Below are positions 9,075-18,372 of a DNA stretch of 52,012 nt, in pieces. The notes below the pieces were generated by a model. That model did no database searches. It was not told where the DNA came from and saw only the letters and a list, made by a program, of their open reading frames with translations. Location: the NCBI GenBank assembly GCA_902495705.1, contig CABUXT010000014.1, positions 1 to 52,012 of the forward strand, in the 5' to 3' direction. The DNA is from an uncultured cyanobacterium (GTDB lineage Bacteria > Cyanobacteriota > Vampirovibrionia > Gastranaerophilales > Gastranaerophilaceae). The first letter of the stretch is position 1. Every line of letters begins with the position of its first letter. The position numbers and the translations under genes were made by a program.

Positions 9075-9788
9075 TTAGTGTGCAAAATGTTCAAATAGTT
9101 CTGCACTATCGAGGTTGCCGCCATTTCTTCCAATGCCGTTTTTTGTCACATCGACTGACCAAACTCCGCATTCAATTGCTTTCAAGCTGTTTGGCAATGC
9201 CATGGCAATAGTGTTATGGGCGTGGAAACTTATTTTTTCAAATCCTATCATTGCCAATTTGTTATAATAGTGTTCAATTTCTGATGGGTGCAAAACGCCG
9301 TAACTATCAGCAAAATAAAGGCTTTCCAAAATCTCTTTATGTTCCCATTCAAAAAGGCTCAAATACCCTGCCTCATCAACATTATTGATTTCCATAAGTT
9401 GGACAAAAACTTTGTACCCTTTGTTGTATAAATCTTTTGCGATTCCTAGAGTTTCGCGGATTCTATCAGGGTGGCAGGCAATTCTGACAAAATCAATAAA
9501 GTCTTCCGCGCGATTTGGAAAATCTTCTTCTGAATATCTTGAGGTATCTGTCATGACACCTAGTTGCAAGTTACCTTTAATTTGATAAAACTTTTGCAAA
9601 AATTCAGGGGCGCACCTGTAAAATTGTCCTTTGCCATCTGTGTCAAAGTGGTTTCTGTAACCGATTTCATAATAAGTTGCACCGTTGAAATTTAATTCAG
9701 ATATTAAGTTTTCAACGAAATCATCACTAAAAGTCCAATTTGTGGTATGTCCACCGTCTCTTGTTGTACAGTCTAAAATCTTAACCAT
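9075..9788 (-). CDS. DRE-TIM aldolase/metallolyase (HMGL-like)
   Basis: 237 residues. The N-terminal DCTTRDGGHTTNW block is the metal- and substrate-binding start of the DRE-TIM superfamily (HMG-CoA lyase, 4-hydroxy-2-oxovalerate aldolase, isopropylmalate synthase). An FHAHNT motif supplies the His-X-His metal ligands near residue 192, and a GIGRNGGN loop follows. It is shorter than isopropylmalate synthases and lacks a regulatory domain, so it probably carries out only C-C lyase or aldolase chemistry. Substrate is unknown. It is divergent from a radical SAM gene. It has no Shine-Dalgarno; the -10 box sits 6 nt from the ATG. Confidence 0.75.
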   Translation of the reverse strand: MVKILDCTTRDGGHTTNWTFSDDFVENLISELNFNGATYYEIGYRNHFDTDGKGQFYRCAPEFLQKFYQIKGNLQLGVMTDTSRYSEEDFPNRAEDFIDFVRIACHPDRIRETLGIAKDLYNKGYKVFVQLMEINNVDEAGYLSLFEWEHKEILESLYFADSYGVLHPSEIEHYYNKLAMIGFEKISFHAHNTIAMALPNSLKAIECGVWSVDVTKNGIGRNGGNLDSAELFEHFAH

Positions 9789-9794
9789 ATTTAG

Positions 9795-9803
9795 ATATTA
9801 GCA
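9795..9803 (-). promoter_or_regulatory. extended -10, predicted leaderless promoter
   Basis: On the minus strand TGC-TAATAT ends 6 nt before the ATG at 9788, so transcription should begin at or next to the start codon. The same TGTGCTAATAT-N6-ATG layout is found upstream of the gene at 50815. Confidence 0.6.
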
Positions 9804-9900
9804 CATGGGTAATCTTTTTTGTCAAGTTTTGCCATGGTGGATAATTTATTTTAAATCCCAACTGACTCAACATGAACATGTCAATTGAGGAGTTTTTATT

Positions 9901-10752
9901 ATGAAAAGTATTTATCAATCAGAAGTTATTAACATGAAGGCTTTGAACAATTTGTTCATTGAAATGACTGCAAAAAATTGTAACCAGCACTGCAAACATT
10001 GCTATTTGGAGTTTCCACGCTATAAAAAAGAATCAGATTTTATCAACATTGAATTGATTAAGCAGGCGCTAAATGAAACAATGAATGAAAAAATCGAATG
10101 TATAATCTTAACAGGTGCTGAACCTATGACACATCCTGATTTTAATGCGATTTTGAGGCTGTGTTTGAAACGCTCAAATGTGTGTATTTGCACAAATGGT
10201 TCTTTTATAAACGAGAAAAAAGCAAGATTTCTCAAAAAAGTTGAAGACGAATCTTCAAATGAGATTATTTTTAAAATAAGTATTGACCACTATGATGAAG
10301 TGAAAAACGACGACATCAGATATCGCGGAGCGTACAGGCATGCTATTTTCGCGATTAAGCATTTGATGAAATACGATTTTAATCCGATTATCACAGTTAC
10401 TAATTATTACAAATTACCTAAAAGTGAAATTATATCAGGATTTAGTTCAGTTTTTAAAAAGAATAATTTTGATATGGATGAATCAAATTTGCAAATAAAT
10501 CCTTGGCATGATAAAAATAATGACCAACAGGAAGAAATTTCATCTGCGAAAAATTTGGACTGTGAATATGGCAGAATCCTTACAAATTCAGGTATCTACA
10601 CTTGTCCGTTTTTGGCAAATGATTATAGGGGGCGTTGTGGCAGTTCTTTCACTGACTACAACAAAAAATGCTCACTAGAGACAAGTTTTTGTAGCACATG
10701 TGCAAAATCAGATGGAATTTTGTTTGGGATAGATTATTCAAAATTCGCATAA
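9901..10752 (+). CDS. radical SAM protein with C-terminal cysteine cluster
   Basis: 283 residues. CNQHCKHCY near residue 22 is the CX3CX2C motif that binds the SAM-cleaving [4Fe-4S] cluster, followed by an LTGAEPMTHPDF block corresponding to the GGEP motif. The last 60 residues contain further Cys (CPF, RC, KKC, SFC, STC), suggesting a SPASM/twitch-like auxiliary cluster. Substrate is unknown; a peptide or sugar modifier is plausible. A GAGGAG site lies about 10 nt before the ATG. It is divergent from the DRE-TIM aldolase. No small precursor-peptide gene is visible next to it. Confidence 0.8.
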   Translation: MKSIYQSEVINMKALNNLFIEMTAKNCNQHCKHCYLEFPRYKKESDFINIELIKQALNETMNEKIECIILTGAEPMTHPDFNAILRLCLKRSNVCICTNGSFINEKKARFLKKVEDESSNEIIFKISIDHYDEVKNDDIRYRGAYRHAIFAIKHLMKYDFNPIITVTNYYKLPKSEIISGFSSVFKKNNFDMDESNLQINPWHDKNNDQQEEISSAKNLDCEYGRILTNSGIYTCPFLANDYRGRCGSSFTDYNKKCSLETSFCSTCAKSDGILFGIDYSKFA

Positions 10753-10782
10753 AAAAGGAGATACAATTTGTATCTCCTTTTT
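10752..10782. terminator. bidirectional terminator
   Basis: AAAAAGGAGATACA and TGTATCTCCTTTTT form a 14-bp stem with a 3-nt loop between convergent genes. T-runs occur on both strands, so it can serve the radical SAM gene and the pilus operon. Confidence 0.8.
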
Positions 10783-10798
10783 CAAAATATTTATCAAA

Positions 10799-11386
10799 CT
10801 ATTTTTTAGCATATAATTTAACTTTAAAGTTAATCAAAAGTACTCGTTTGTTTTTCTTATATGGAACGATTTCTGCTGATTGAATATCGATAAAGTGTTG
10901 GTGTCTGTATAATTCTTTCAAGAAATTATCGTAGTTAGAATAGTTTGCAATCATTTCCATATTCAATCTTGCTACGTTGTATTTGTCGCCTGCACCTTGA
11001 ACGAAAGCATCATCAGCAGGGTCATAATCGTATTTGATTGAACGAACTTTGATTTGATTAGCTCTAACAAGTTGAAGAACTTCTGCAAATTCACCTGCGA
11101 TAACCGCCTCTGTGTCTAACCCAGACATAACAGGTTTGTAGAAAGGTTTTTCGCTCTTTGCGCTTTCTTCTTCTTTTCTCTGTTCTTCTTCAGCTTTACG
11201 TTTGTATTCATCAAGCTTAGCTTGTTTTTCTTGAACAGTTGTTTTCTTAGTTTCAATTTCAGCTTGTGCAGCTGTGTAGCTTTGATAATTTTCAATTATT
11301 TTAGGAGTAACATAGCAAACACCTGCAATTAGTAAAACTATCAATGCTATTGGAATTATAAACTGTTTTAATTTTTCACTATCCAT
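10799..11386 (-). CDS. PilO-like type IV pilus alignment protein
   Basis: 195 residues. The layout is a short cytoplasmic N-terminus, one membrane helix (about residues 10-30), a charged coiled coil with KRKAEEEQRKEEE, and a C-terminal ferredoxin-like domain. That is the PilO layout of the inner-membrane alignment complex. It starts 19 nt after the PilMN fusion gene ends, so the two are co-transcribed and the products should interact through PilN-PilO pairing. Assignment rests on topology and neighbour rather than a single diagnostic motif. Confidence 0.65.
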   Translation of the reverse strand: MDSEKLKQFIIPIALIVLLIAGVCYVTPKIIENYQSYTAAQAEIETKKTTVQEKQAKLDEYKRKAEEEQRKEEESAKSEKPFYKPVMSGLDTEAVIAGEFAEVLQLVRANQIKVRSIKYDYDPADDAFVQGAGDKYNVARLNMEMIANYSNYDNFLKELYRHQHFIDIQSAEIVPYKKNKRVLLINFKVKLYAKK

Positions 11387-11405
11387 TTATTTTATCCTTT
11401 AAATA

Positions 11406-13127
11406 TTATTGTTGTTGTTCGTTATTTGCAGCAGCATTGTTATTGTTTTGTGCGTCTTGCTGCTGTTGAGCATTGTCATTTGAGTTAGAATTGTTATCTT
11501 TATTATCTTTTTTGTCAGAATTTCCTGATAACTTGTTCATAAATGATTTTAACTGATTTTCATCCATATTTGTAATTTCAAATACGTATGGAGCATTATC
11601 AATTGTAGATGCTGTGCTGTTTACAACTGTATCAAGCGAACCTGATTTCAAATCCAACTTGCTCAAGCGAAGTTTTGAGTCAGTCAAAGATTCTTTCATG
11701 TTTTTGAAGAATACATAAACATCTTCAACAGAATCTGCACAACCTTTGATATTGATTAAACCATCATCACCTGTGATGAAGTATGTTAAATACAAATTTT
11801 TAGGAATAAATTGACCTAATGCTGCATATACTTGGATTTTTGTTCTGTTATTTTTCAAAACTTTTTCAATTTCTGCAACCGCATCAAATTCGGCTTTACC
11901 GTCTTGTTTTTCGTATTGCTTAATTTGTGCATCTAAGTCCGTAATTTGATTATCTAAAGCTGTATTTTCTTCTTGAGCTTTTGTAACAAGTCCGTTTGTC
12001 CAAGCATAAGCACCACCTAACGGAGCCATAACAAGTGCTGCAAGAATAATAACAAGCACGATAGCTTTTTGAGGGGTTAATTCAAATACTTGACCGTTAC
12101 CTAAAGGAATTTCGATAACAGCTACTTGAGCTTTTGCTTTACCCTTTTCTGCGATAAAGTCAACATCTACAGGCATTGCACCTGCCGGAGACATGTGACC
12201 GATTGCGTGTAAAGAAACTTTTAATTGGTCATCTGATAAGATGTTCAAGCTCATATCCATCAAAGGTTCTTTACGGAATTGGTTGTCTTCAACATAGATG
12301 GTTGAACCACCGAATTGTAAACGACCGGCTAAGATTTCAGCAGAAACTAAATCTGTTTCAGATAAAACAACTAAAGAATTTGATGGAGTGCTCATTAATG
12401 CAATTTGAGCAGCATTTTCAATTGCTGAATAAATTTCTTCGCCTTCATAAGATTTAATCGGTAATGGTTCTTCGTAGTATTCAAGGATTCTTTTACCTTG
12501 AAGTCCTAGCATTTGGAAACCACTGTTATTTACAATCATTAAGCTCCAAGAATTGCCATCTTGCATTTGCTCTCCTGCAATTCCTGTTGCTAATAAACCT
12601 TTTAAATCAGCAAAAAGTGAACATTCAACCCCTGCTAAATTTGCACCCATTGAGGTGATAATTCCGCGAATAGAGTCAATTGCCTCTTTTTGAACAGCTG
12701 TATAAAATACATTTCTTGAATCAGAGTTAGTTGATGCTAATGCGTCAAACCAGAACGGTAAAGGTTCTTTTCTTTTGAATACATAAGTTTGTTCCAATTC
12801 ACCGATAACGATGTTTGTAATAGCGTTATCATCAAGCAACAAAGGCAAACCTTCTTTTGTTCCGAACCATACAGTCGGTACACTTAAATAAATGTTTGCC
12901 TTGGCAGGGTTAATATTACGCATTTGGAATAAAGTTTCCAAACCTGCTTTAAATTCATCATAATTGGAGATTTCTCTCTGAGCTTCATTATATTCCAACG
13001 GTGTTTGAGCATAAGACTTAACATTACCATGTTTATCAAGCTCAATCATTTCCAATCCACAGGCAGGCGATACAGATATGTATAAATCTTTACCTCCACC
13101 CATTCCAAATAAACTGTTTAGTGACAT
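11406..13127 (-). CDS. PilM-PilN fusion protein
   Basis: 573 residues. Residues 1 to about 340 resemble PilM, the actin-like cytoplasmic protein of the pilus motor platform. A hydrophobic helix follows near 355-380 (KAIVLVIILAALV), then a coiled coil (about 385-415) and a PilN-like periplasmic domain ending in an FEITNMDE-type segment. The last 40 residues are a low-complexity Asn/Gln/Asp tail. PilM and PilN are separate proteins in Pseudomonas and Myxococcus, where the PilN N-terminus binds PilM; here both appear in one chain. A TATAAT -10 lies at 13171-13166 on the minus strand, and an AAAGGTAG site precedes the ATG. Confidence 0.75.
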   Translation of the reverse strand: MSLNSLFGMGGGKDLYISVSPACGLEMIELDKHGNVKSYAQTPLEYNEAQREISNYDEFKAGLETLFQMRNINPAKANIYLSVPTVWFGTKEGLPLLLDDNAITNIVIGELEQTYVFKRKEPLPFWFDALASTNSDSRNVFYTAVQKEAIDSIRGIITSMGANLAGVECSLFADLKGLLATGIAGEQMQDGNSWSLMIVNNSGFQMLGLQGKRILEYYEEPLPIKSYEGEEIYSAIENAAQIALMSTPSNSLVVLSETDLVSAEILAGRLQFGGSTIYVEDNQFRKEPLMDMSLNILSDDQLKVSLHAIGHMSPAGAMPVDVDFIAEKGKAKAQVAVIEIPLGNGQVFELTPQKAIVLVIILAALVMAPLGGAYAWTNGLVTKAQEENTALDNQITDLDAQIKQYEKQDGKAEFDAVAEIEKVLKNNRTKIQVYAALGQFIPKNLYLTYFITGDDGLINIKGCADSVEDVYVFFKNMKESLTDSKLRLSKLDLKSGSLDTVVNSTASTIDNAPYVFEITNMDENQLKSFMNKLSGNSDKKDNKDNNSNSNDNAQQQQDAQNNNNAAANNEQQQ

Positions 13128-13238
13128 ATCTACCTTTATATTCTTCTTACTATATTCTTATTTTTATTATACAATATTTTTTATAAATGAGAATATCTTA
13201 ACATAAATTTACACCAAACGGAGGATAATATATTTCAA

Positions 13239-14147
13239 ATGCAGAACATAGTTGAGAGTATTAATAAATTAAAAAAAGAAAAGAAAGCTGTTATATTGGC
13301 ACATTGTTACCAACCTGTGGAAATCGACTTGGTTGCAGACTATGTCGGAGATTCTCTAAAATTGAGTCAGGTTGCGGCAGAAACTGATGCCGAAATTATT
13401 GTATTTGCAGGAGTTTATTTTATGGCACAAACTGCAAAAATCTTATCACCAAACAAAAAAGTTTTACTGCCGCAAATTGATGCAGGCTGTAGAATGGCAG
13501 ATATGATTAACCACAGACAACTTATGGAATTTAAGTCAGCACATCCTGATATACCTGTAGTTTGTTATGTAAATTCTACTGCCGAAGTAAAAGCAGAATG
13601 TGACTTGTGTTGTACAAGTTCAAATGCTGTCAAGGTGGTTAAAAATCTAAATGCAGAGAAAATATTATTCTTACCTGATACATATTTAGGCAAATGGGTT
13701 GAAAAACAATTGGGTAATATTGAAGTTATTACATATCCGGGGTTCTGTCCGACACACTTGCAAATTCGACCTGCAGATATTGAAAAAGCAAGGGAAGAAC
13801 ATCCGAATGCGCTTGTTTTGGCTCACCCTGAATGTCACATGTCTGTATCTGATATGGCCGATTATGTCGGAAGTACAACAGGTATTATGAATTATGCTAA
13901 AAACAGTGATAACAAGTCATTTATTATCGCTACAGAACAAGGTGTTGTCGACAGATTAAGACGTGATTATCCCGAAAAAGAATTTATTCCTGTTAAAAAT
14001 AACATTGTATGTCCAAATATGAAAATGACATCACTTGAGGATATTTTAGAAGTTTTGGAAACAGGTAAAAACGAAATTACTGTTGACCCTGAAATCGCAA
14101 AACGCGCAGTTACTTGTATTGACAGAATGTTGGAGGTTTCAAAATAA
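13239..14147 (+). CDS. nadA: quinolinate synthase A
   Basis: 302 residues. It condenses iminoaspartate with dihydroxyacetone phosphate to quinolinate in NAD synthesis. Family blocks are visible: ILAHCYQP near the N-terminus, VGDSLKLSQVAA, FAGVYFMAQTAKIL, LPQIDAGCRMADM, HPECHMSVSDMADYVGST and TEQGVVDRLRRDYP. Conserved Cys in DLCCTSSN, GFCPTH and IVCPN can supply the [4Fe-4S] ligands. Length is typical. A GGAGG lies about 14 nt upstream of the ATG, a long spacing. nadB and nadC are not in the window. It is divergent from the pilus operon, and rlmB starts 1 nt after its stop. Confidence 0.93.
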   Translation: MQNIVESINKLKKEKKAVILAHCYQPVEIDLVADYVGDSLKLSQVAAETDAEIIVFAGVYFMAQTAKILSPNKKVLLPQIDAGCRMADMINHRQLMEFKSAHPDIPVVCYVNSTAEVKAECDLCCTSSNAVKVVKNLNAEKILFLPDTYLGKWVEKQLGNIEVITYPGFCPTHLQIRPADIEKAREEHPNALVLAHPECHMSVSDMADYVGSTTGIMNYAKNSDNKSFIIATEQGVVDRLRRDYPEKEFIPVKNNIVCPNMKMTSLEDILEVLETGKNEITVDPEIAKRAVTCIDRMLEVSK

Positions 14148-14148
14148 G

Positions 14149-14895
14149 ATGGAAAATTCTGAAATAATTTTCGGTAAAAATTCCGTAATGGAAGCCTTGA
14201 TTGCAGGCAATAGAGAAATTAACAAAATTTTGATTTCAAAAAACATTCACTCTGATAACAAGATTTCTAAAATCAAAGAATTGGCACAAGAGCGCGGAAT
14301 TGTTTTTCAATTTGTTGCAAAAGAAAAATTTCAACCTTATGCCGAATATAACCACCAAGGAATTATTGCTCAGATTTCACCTGTAAAATATATGGACTTG
14401 GATGATTTTATCTCAAGTAAAGACCACACAAATTCATCCCTTGTAATCCTTGATGGTGTGGAAGATTCTCACAATCTTGGTGCAATTATAAGAACTTGTG
14501 TTTGTGCAGGAGTTGACGGAATAATCATCCCATCAAGAAGAAATGTTCAGGTAAATTCTGTGGTTGAAAAAATCAGTGCAGGCGCGATAAATCACATTCC
14601 AATCATAAAAGTAAATAGCCTTGTCAACGCAGTTCAAAAACTAAAGGATAACAACTGGTGGATAATTGCAACTGACGCATCAGCAAAAGATAATTATTAT
14701 GATGTTAAATATGACGATATGAACTTTGCAATTATTATGGGAGCTGAGCATGCAGGGGTTTCAAAATCTTTATTAAAGGCATCTGATTTTGTGGTAAAAA
14801 TCCCTATGCAAAACAGTTTCAACTCTTTGAATGTATCAAATGCATTAAGTGCAATTATTTTTGAAACACTTCGCCAAAAATTGATAAAAAAATAA
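14149..14895 (+). CDS. rlmB: 23S rRNA 2'-O-methyltransferase (RlmB/TrmH family)
   Basis: 248 residues from the ATG at 14149; a longer frame exists upstream inside nadA but the MENSEIIFGKNSVMEAL start matches the family. The N-terminal substrate-binding domain is followed by the SpoU/TrmH knot motifs ILDGVEDSHNLGAIIRTC, GIIIPSRRNVQVN, IIMGAEHAGVSKSL and IPMQNSFNSLNVSNAL. SAM binds in the C-terminal trefoil knot. RlmB methylates G2251 of 23S rRNA in E. coli; the exact site here is inferred. Translation is probably coupled to nadA, with GGAGG located within the nadA 3' end. Confidence 0.88.
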   Translation: MENSEIIFGKNSVMEALIAGNREINKILISKNIHSDNKISKIKELAQERGIVFQFVAKEKFQPYAEYNHQGIIAQISPVKYMDLDDFISSKDHTNSSLVILDGVEDSHNLGAIIRTCVCAGVDGIIIPSRRNVQVNSVVEKISAGAINHIPIIKVNSLVNAVQKLKDNNWWIIATDASAKDNYYDVKYDDMNFAIIMGAEHAGVSKSLLKASDFVVKIPMQNSFNSLNVSNALSAIIFETLRQKLIKK

Positions 14896-14963
14896 TAATA
14901 CAATCAGATGAGCACAAAAGTAATTCTTGGTTATATCATACATGTGTAAGATTGGAGCATATT

Positions 14964-15983
14964 GTGAAGAAAGAATTTGAACATTTTGGTATAATGACTG
15001 ACGATATTTCGGATGAAAATATCGATTTTAAAAAGTTGCAAGACATGGAATCTACTCCTGAAGTTGAAGATGGAGAAGATGTCTTAAAATCCGTCGAAGA
15101 CCCAAAAGTTCAAGAAAGTTTGCTTTCCGTAAATTCTGATGATAGTGTGAAAATCTATCTAAGACAAATCGGAAAAATTCCGCTTTTATCTTCTGCTGAA
15201 GAATTGGATTTGGCTAAAAAAATACAAGAAAACCATGATGAATTTGCAAAAGATGTTTTGGTTAATGCAAATTTGCGTTTGGTTGTAAGTATTGCAAAAA
15301 AATATATCGGCAGAGGTTTGTCATTCCTTGATTTGATTCAAGAAGGCAATGTCGGCTTAATCAAAGCTGCAGGTCGTTTTGATTATAAAAAAGGTTATAA
15401 ATTTTCAACTTATGCAACATGGTGGATTCAACAATCAATCACACGTGCAATTGCAGATAAGGCAAGGATTATCAGACTTCCTATCCACATGATTGATTCT
15501 ATCGGAAAAATCAGAAGAGCAACAATTGATTTGACTACAGAGCTTGGACATCCGCCAACAAAACAAGAAATCGCGTATAGATTAGGTTTACCTGTTTCAA
15601 AATTAACATCAATTATTAAATCTGCTCAATCAACAGTGAGCATGGATACCCCTGCTACATCTGATGAAGATTCTTCAAAAATTGCAGATTTTATCGTGGA
15701 TAATTCAACAATCACACCGGATGGCAAAGTTACTCAAGATAACTTGTTAGAAGATATCAGAACAATTTTAAATCAACTTAGCCAAAAAGAACGTGATGTT
15801 TTGATTTTGCGCTACGGTTTAGATAATAACGGAGTGAAGAAAACTCTTGATGAAATCGGTTCTCAATACGGTGTTTCAAGAGAAAGAATCCGCCAAATTG
15901 AAAATCGTGCAATTTCTAAACTTAAAAAGCTTTGCAAAAACGAAAAACTTCACGACGGTTTAATGAATTATTTCGGTTCATAA
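14964..15983 (+). CDS. rpoD: RNA polymerase sigma factor, sigma-70 group (RpoD-like)
   Basis: 339 residues from the GTG at 14964. An in-frame TTG at 14952 is possible, but GGAG at 14954-14957 is spaced 6 nt from the GTG. The acidic N-terminus replaces region 1.1. Region 1.2 (DSVKIYLRQIGKIPLL), region 2 (VNANLRLVVSIAKKY, FLDLIQEGNVGLIKA, FSTYATWWIQQSI), region 3 and region 4 (LDEIGSQYGVSRERIRQIE) are all present. The 2.4 and 4.2 helices fit recognition of TATAAT and TTGACA, which are the promoters seen in this window. Primary versus group 2 sigma cannot be settled from one window. Confidence 0.88.
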   Translation: MKKEFEHFGIMTDDISDENIDFKKLQDMESTPEVEDGEDVLKSVEDPKVQESLLSVNSDDSVKIYLRQIGKIPLLSSAEELDLAKKIQENHDEFAKDVLVNANLRLVVSIAKKYIGRGLSFLDLIQEGNVGLIKAAGRFDYKKGYKFSTYATWWIQQSITRAIADKARIIRLPIHMIDSIGKIRRATIDLTTELGHPPTKQEIAYRLGLPVSKLTSIIKSAQSTVSMDTPATSDEDSSKIADFIVDNSTITPDGKVTQDNLLEDIRTILNQLSQKERDVLILRYGLDNNGVKKTLDEIGSQYGVSRERIRQIENRAISKLKKLCKNEKLHDGLMNYFGS

Positions 15984-16030
15984 TAAGCGCGCTCGGTTTA
16001 GCTAGAGTGTCACACCATTTCAGGAAAAAT

Positions 16031-18331
16031 CTATAAAATATCAAGAGGGTCAACATCAATTGTCATTCTGATGTCTTTTGGCGCAGTGATTTTGTTAAGG
16101 AAGCTTGAAACAAATTGATGTCCCTTTGATTCCAATTTGTTTTTAATAAGGATTTGGAATCTGTAGTAGCCGTTGATTCTTTCAATGACACAAGGGGTTG
16201 GTCCTAAAACTTCTAACCTTTCGCCAAATCCGAATTTTTCAATCATTGTACAAAGTCTCAATGCAATTTCTTGGGCAGCTTTTTCTGCTCGGAAATTGTT
16301 TTGAGAACTCAAAATCAGTCTGATAATTTGGCTAAATGGCGGATAATCAAAATCTTCACGAGATTTGATTTCTTTGCCGTAAAATTCTGAGTAATTTTGA
16401 GATTTCGCGCTTTCAAGGGCATAATATTCAGGGTTATATGTTTGGAAAAGCACGCGCCCTTTAAATTCTCCACGTCCTGCACGTCCTGCAACCTGAGTCA
16501 GTAATTGAAATCCTCTTTCAGATGCTCTAAAGTCAGGCAGGTTGAAACTTGCATCTGCTGAAATAACCCCAACAAGTGTGACATTAGGGTTGTCAAGCCC
16601 TTTGGCAATCATCTGTGTTCCAACAAGGATATCAATTTCACCCTTTTGGAATTTTTCAAGCAATCTTATGTGCTCCCCTTTTCTGACCAAAACATCGCTA
16701 TCAATACGTTCAACATTATAATCAGGATAAAGTTCTTTGATATATTGTTCGATTTTTTGAGTTCCTGTTCCTGAATTTTTTAATCCGTCAAAACCGCAAT
16801 TTGGGCACACGTCAGGGAAATATTCAACATGGTTACAATAGTGGCACTTCAACATATTATCTTTGGCATGCCAAATCATTGGGATTGCACAATTCGGACA
16901 TTCGATAACATGTCCGCAGCCTTGACACTGCGTATAGGTTGAATATCCTCTACGATTTATCAACAGAATAACCTGTTGTTTGTTATCCAAAGTTTCTTTG
17001 ATTGCAGTTTGTAATGGTTTAGAAATTAAACTTTTATACGCTGCTCTGCCGTATTCTTGCATATTTATAACCGAAACAGGAGCAACTTTTGCGTTATTAT
17101 AGCGTTTGAGCATTTCATAAAGGTGGTTTGAATTAACTGCTCTATAATAGCTTGAAATATCAGGAGTTGCTGAACCAAGTATCAATGGGCAAGAATTGTA
17201 TTCGGAAAGCTTGCGTGCAACAAGTCTTGCATCATACCTTGGGGCAGGAGATGTTTGTTTGTAGGCACTTTCGTGCTCCTCATCAATGATAATTAAGCCG
17301 ATATTTTTAAGTGGTGCAAAAACCGCAGACCTTGCACCTGCAAGGATTTTTATCTCGTTTTTGTAAAGTTTTTGCCAAACATCGTATCTTTCACCTTCTG
17401 AAATACTGCTGTGCCAAATCGCAACATCTTGCGTTCCGAATTTTCTGGCGAGTCTTTTGGTCAATTGGGAAGCAAGGGCAATTTCAGGTGCTAGGAACAA
17501 TACATTTTTACCTGATTTAATTGTATCGTCTATCAGCTTGAAATAAACTTCTGTTTTACCGCTTGCGGTTATTCCGTGGAGCAAAATTTGCGGTGAAATT
17601 TCCTCTTTTATCTGTTTAGAAATTCCTTCATAAACTTTTTGCTGAGTTTCTGAAAGTGTAAATAAATCTTCTTTTTTATCGATGTGCAAAATGTCTAACG
17701 GATTGCGATAAATTTGTTCTTCGATTAGTTTTACGCACCCCATTGCCTCAAGTTTTTTAATTGTAGCTCTTGTTGTTTTGGCTAGTTTTTCAAATTCAAT
17801 TAATGGCATTTTGCCCTTGTTTTCTAAAAGTTCCAAAACTTCTTTTTGACGTTTTGTAGCGCCGTCTGTTTTGACAAATTCAATAATTTGTTCTGTTTTA
17901 AGAGATTTTTCAATGAGTTTTAGCGGAATTGCCGCATTTAAAACCGTAATCAAATCTGTACAATAGTAATTTGCGACCCATTCAAGTAATTTCAAATATT
18001 CAACAGAAAACAAAGGGGTTTCATCTAAAATTTTACTCACTCTTTTGGCGCGAATTTCAGGTGGTAAATAATCTGAAAAACCTACGCAAAACGCGTTTAT
18101 TAAACCTTGCCTGCCAAATGGAACCATCAAGGCTTGACCGATTTTGATTTTGTTTTGCATCTCGTCAGGAATCAAATAGCTAAAAGTTTTTACTCCCAAG
18201 GCTTTCAAATTTACAAGACAAACTGCATATTTATGAAAAGGATTATCAGGCACTTCTGACGGTTCACGTTTTTTCAAAACCAATTTACGTGACGGAACTT
18301 CATATAATTTGTTCTGAATACCATCTTCCAT
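16031..18331 (-). CDS. priA: primosomal protein N' (PriA helicase)
   Basis: 766 residues, slightly longer than E. coli PriA (732). It restarts stalled forks by binding D-loops and loading DnaB. The N-terminal 3'-DNA-binding domain (about 30-140) and winged helix come first. Walker A is GITASGKTEVYF, the DEAH-type box is DEEH, and SATPD follows. The zinc module holds CQGCGHVIECPNC and CHYCNH...CPNCG, eight Cys for two zinc ions. Motifs GTQMIAKGLD and QVAGRAGR complete the helicase. It runs convergently with rpoD; no clear terminator is seen in the 47-bp gap. Confidence 0.95.
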   Translation of the reverse strand: MEDGIQNKLYEVPSRKLVLKKREPSEVPDNPFHKYAVCLVNLKALGVKTFSYLIPDEMQNKIKIGQALMVPFGRQGLINAFCVGFSDYLPPEIRAKRVSKILDETPLFSVEYLKLLEWVANYYCTDLITVLNAAIPLKLIEKSLKTEQIIEFVKTDGATKRQKEVLELLENKGKMPLIEFEKLAKTTRATIKKLEAMGCVKLIEEQIYRNPLDILHIDKKEDLFTLSETQQKVYEGISKQIKEEISPQILLHGITASGKTEVYFKLIDDTIKSGKNVLFLAPEIALASQLTKRLARKFGTQDVAIWHSSISEGERYDVWQKLYKNEIKILAGARSAVFAPLKNIGLIIIDEEHESAYKQTSPAPRYDARLVARKLSEYNSCPLILGSATPDISSYYRAVNSNHLYEMLKRYNNAKVAPVSVINMQEYGRAAYKSLISKPLQTAIKETLDNKQQVILLINRRGYSTYTQCQGCGHVIECPNCAIPMIWHAKDNMLKCHYCNHVEYFPDVCPNCGFDGLKNSGTGTQKIEQYIKELYPDYNVERIDSDVLVRKGEHIRLLEKFQKGEIDILVGTQMIAKGLDNPNVTLVGVISADASFNLPDFRASERGFQLLTQVAGRAGRGEFKGRVLFQTYNPEYYALESAKSQNYSEFYGKEIKSREDFDYPPFSQIIRLILSSQNNFRAEKAAQEIALRLCTMIEKFGFGERLEVLGPTPCVIERINGYYRFQILIKNKLESKGHQFVSSFLNKITAPKDIRMTIDVDPLDIL

Positions 18332-18372
18332 TTATCCGATAATCCTTTTTTAATAACTAAATTTTTGTGTTT

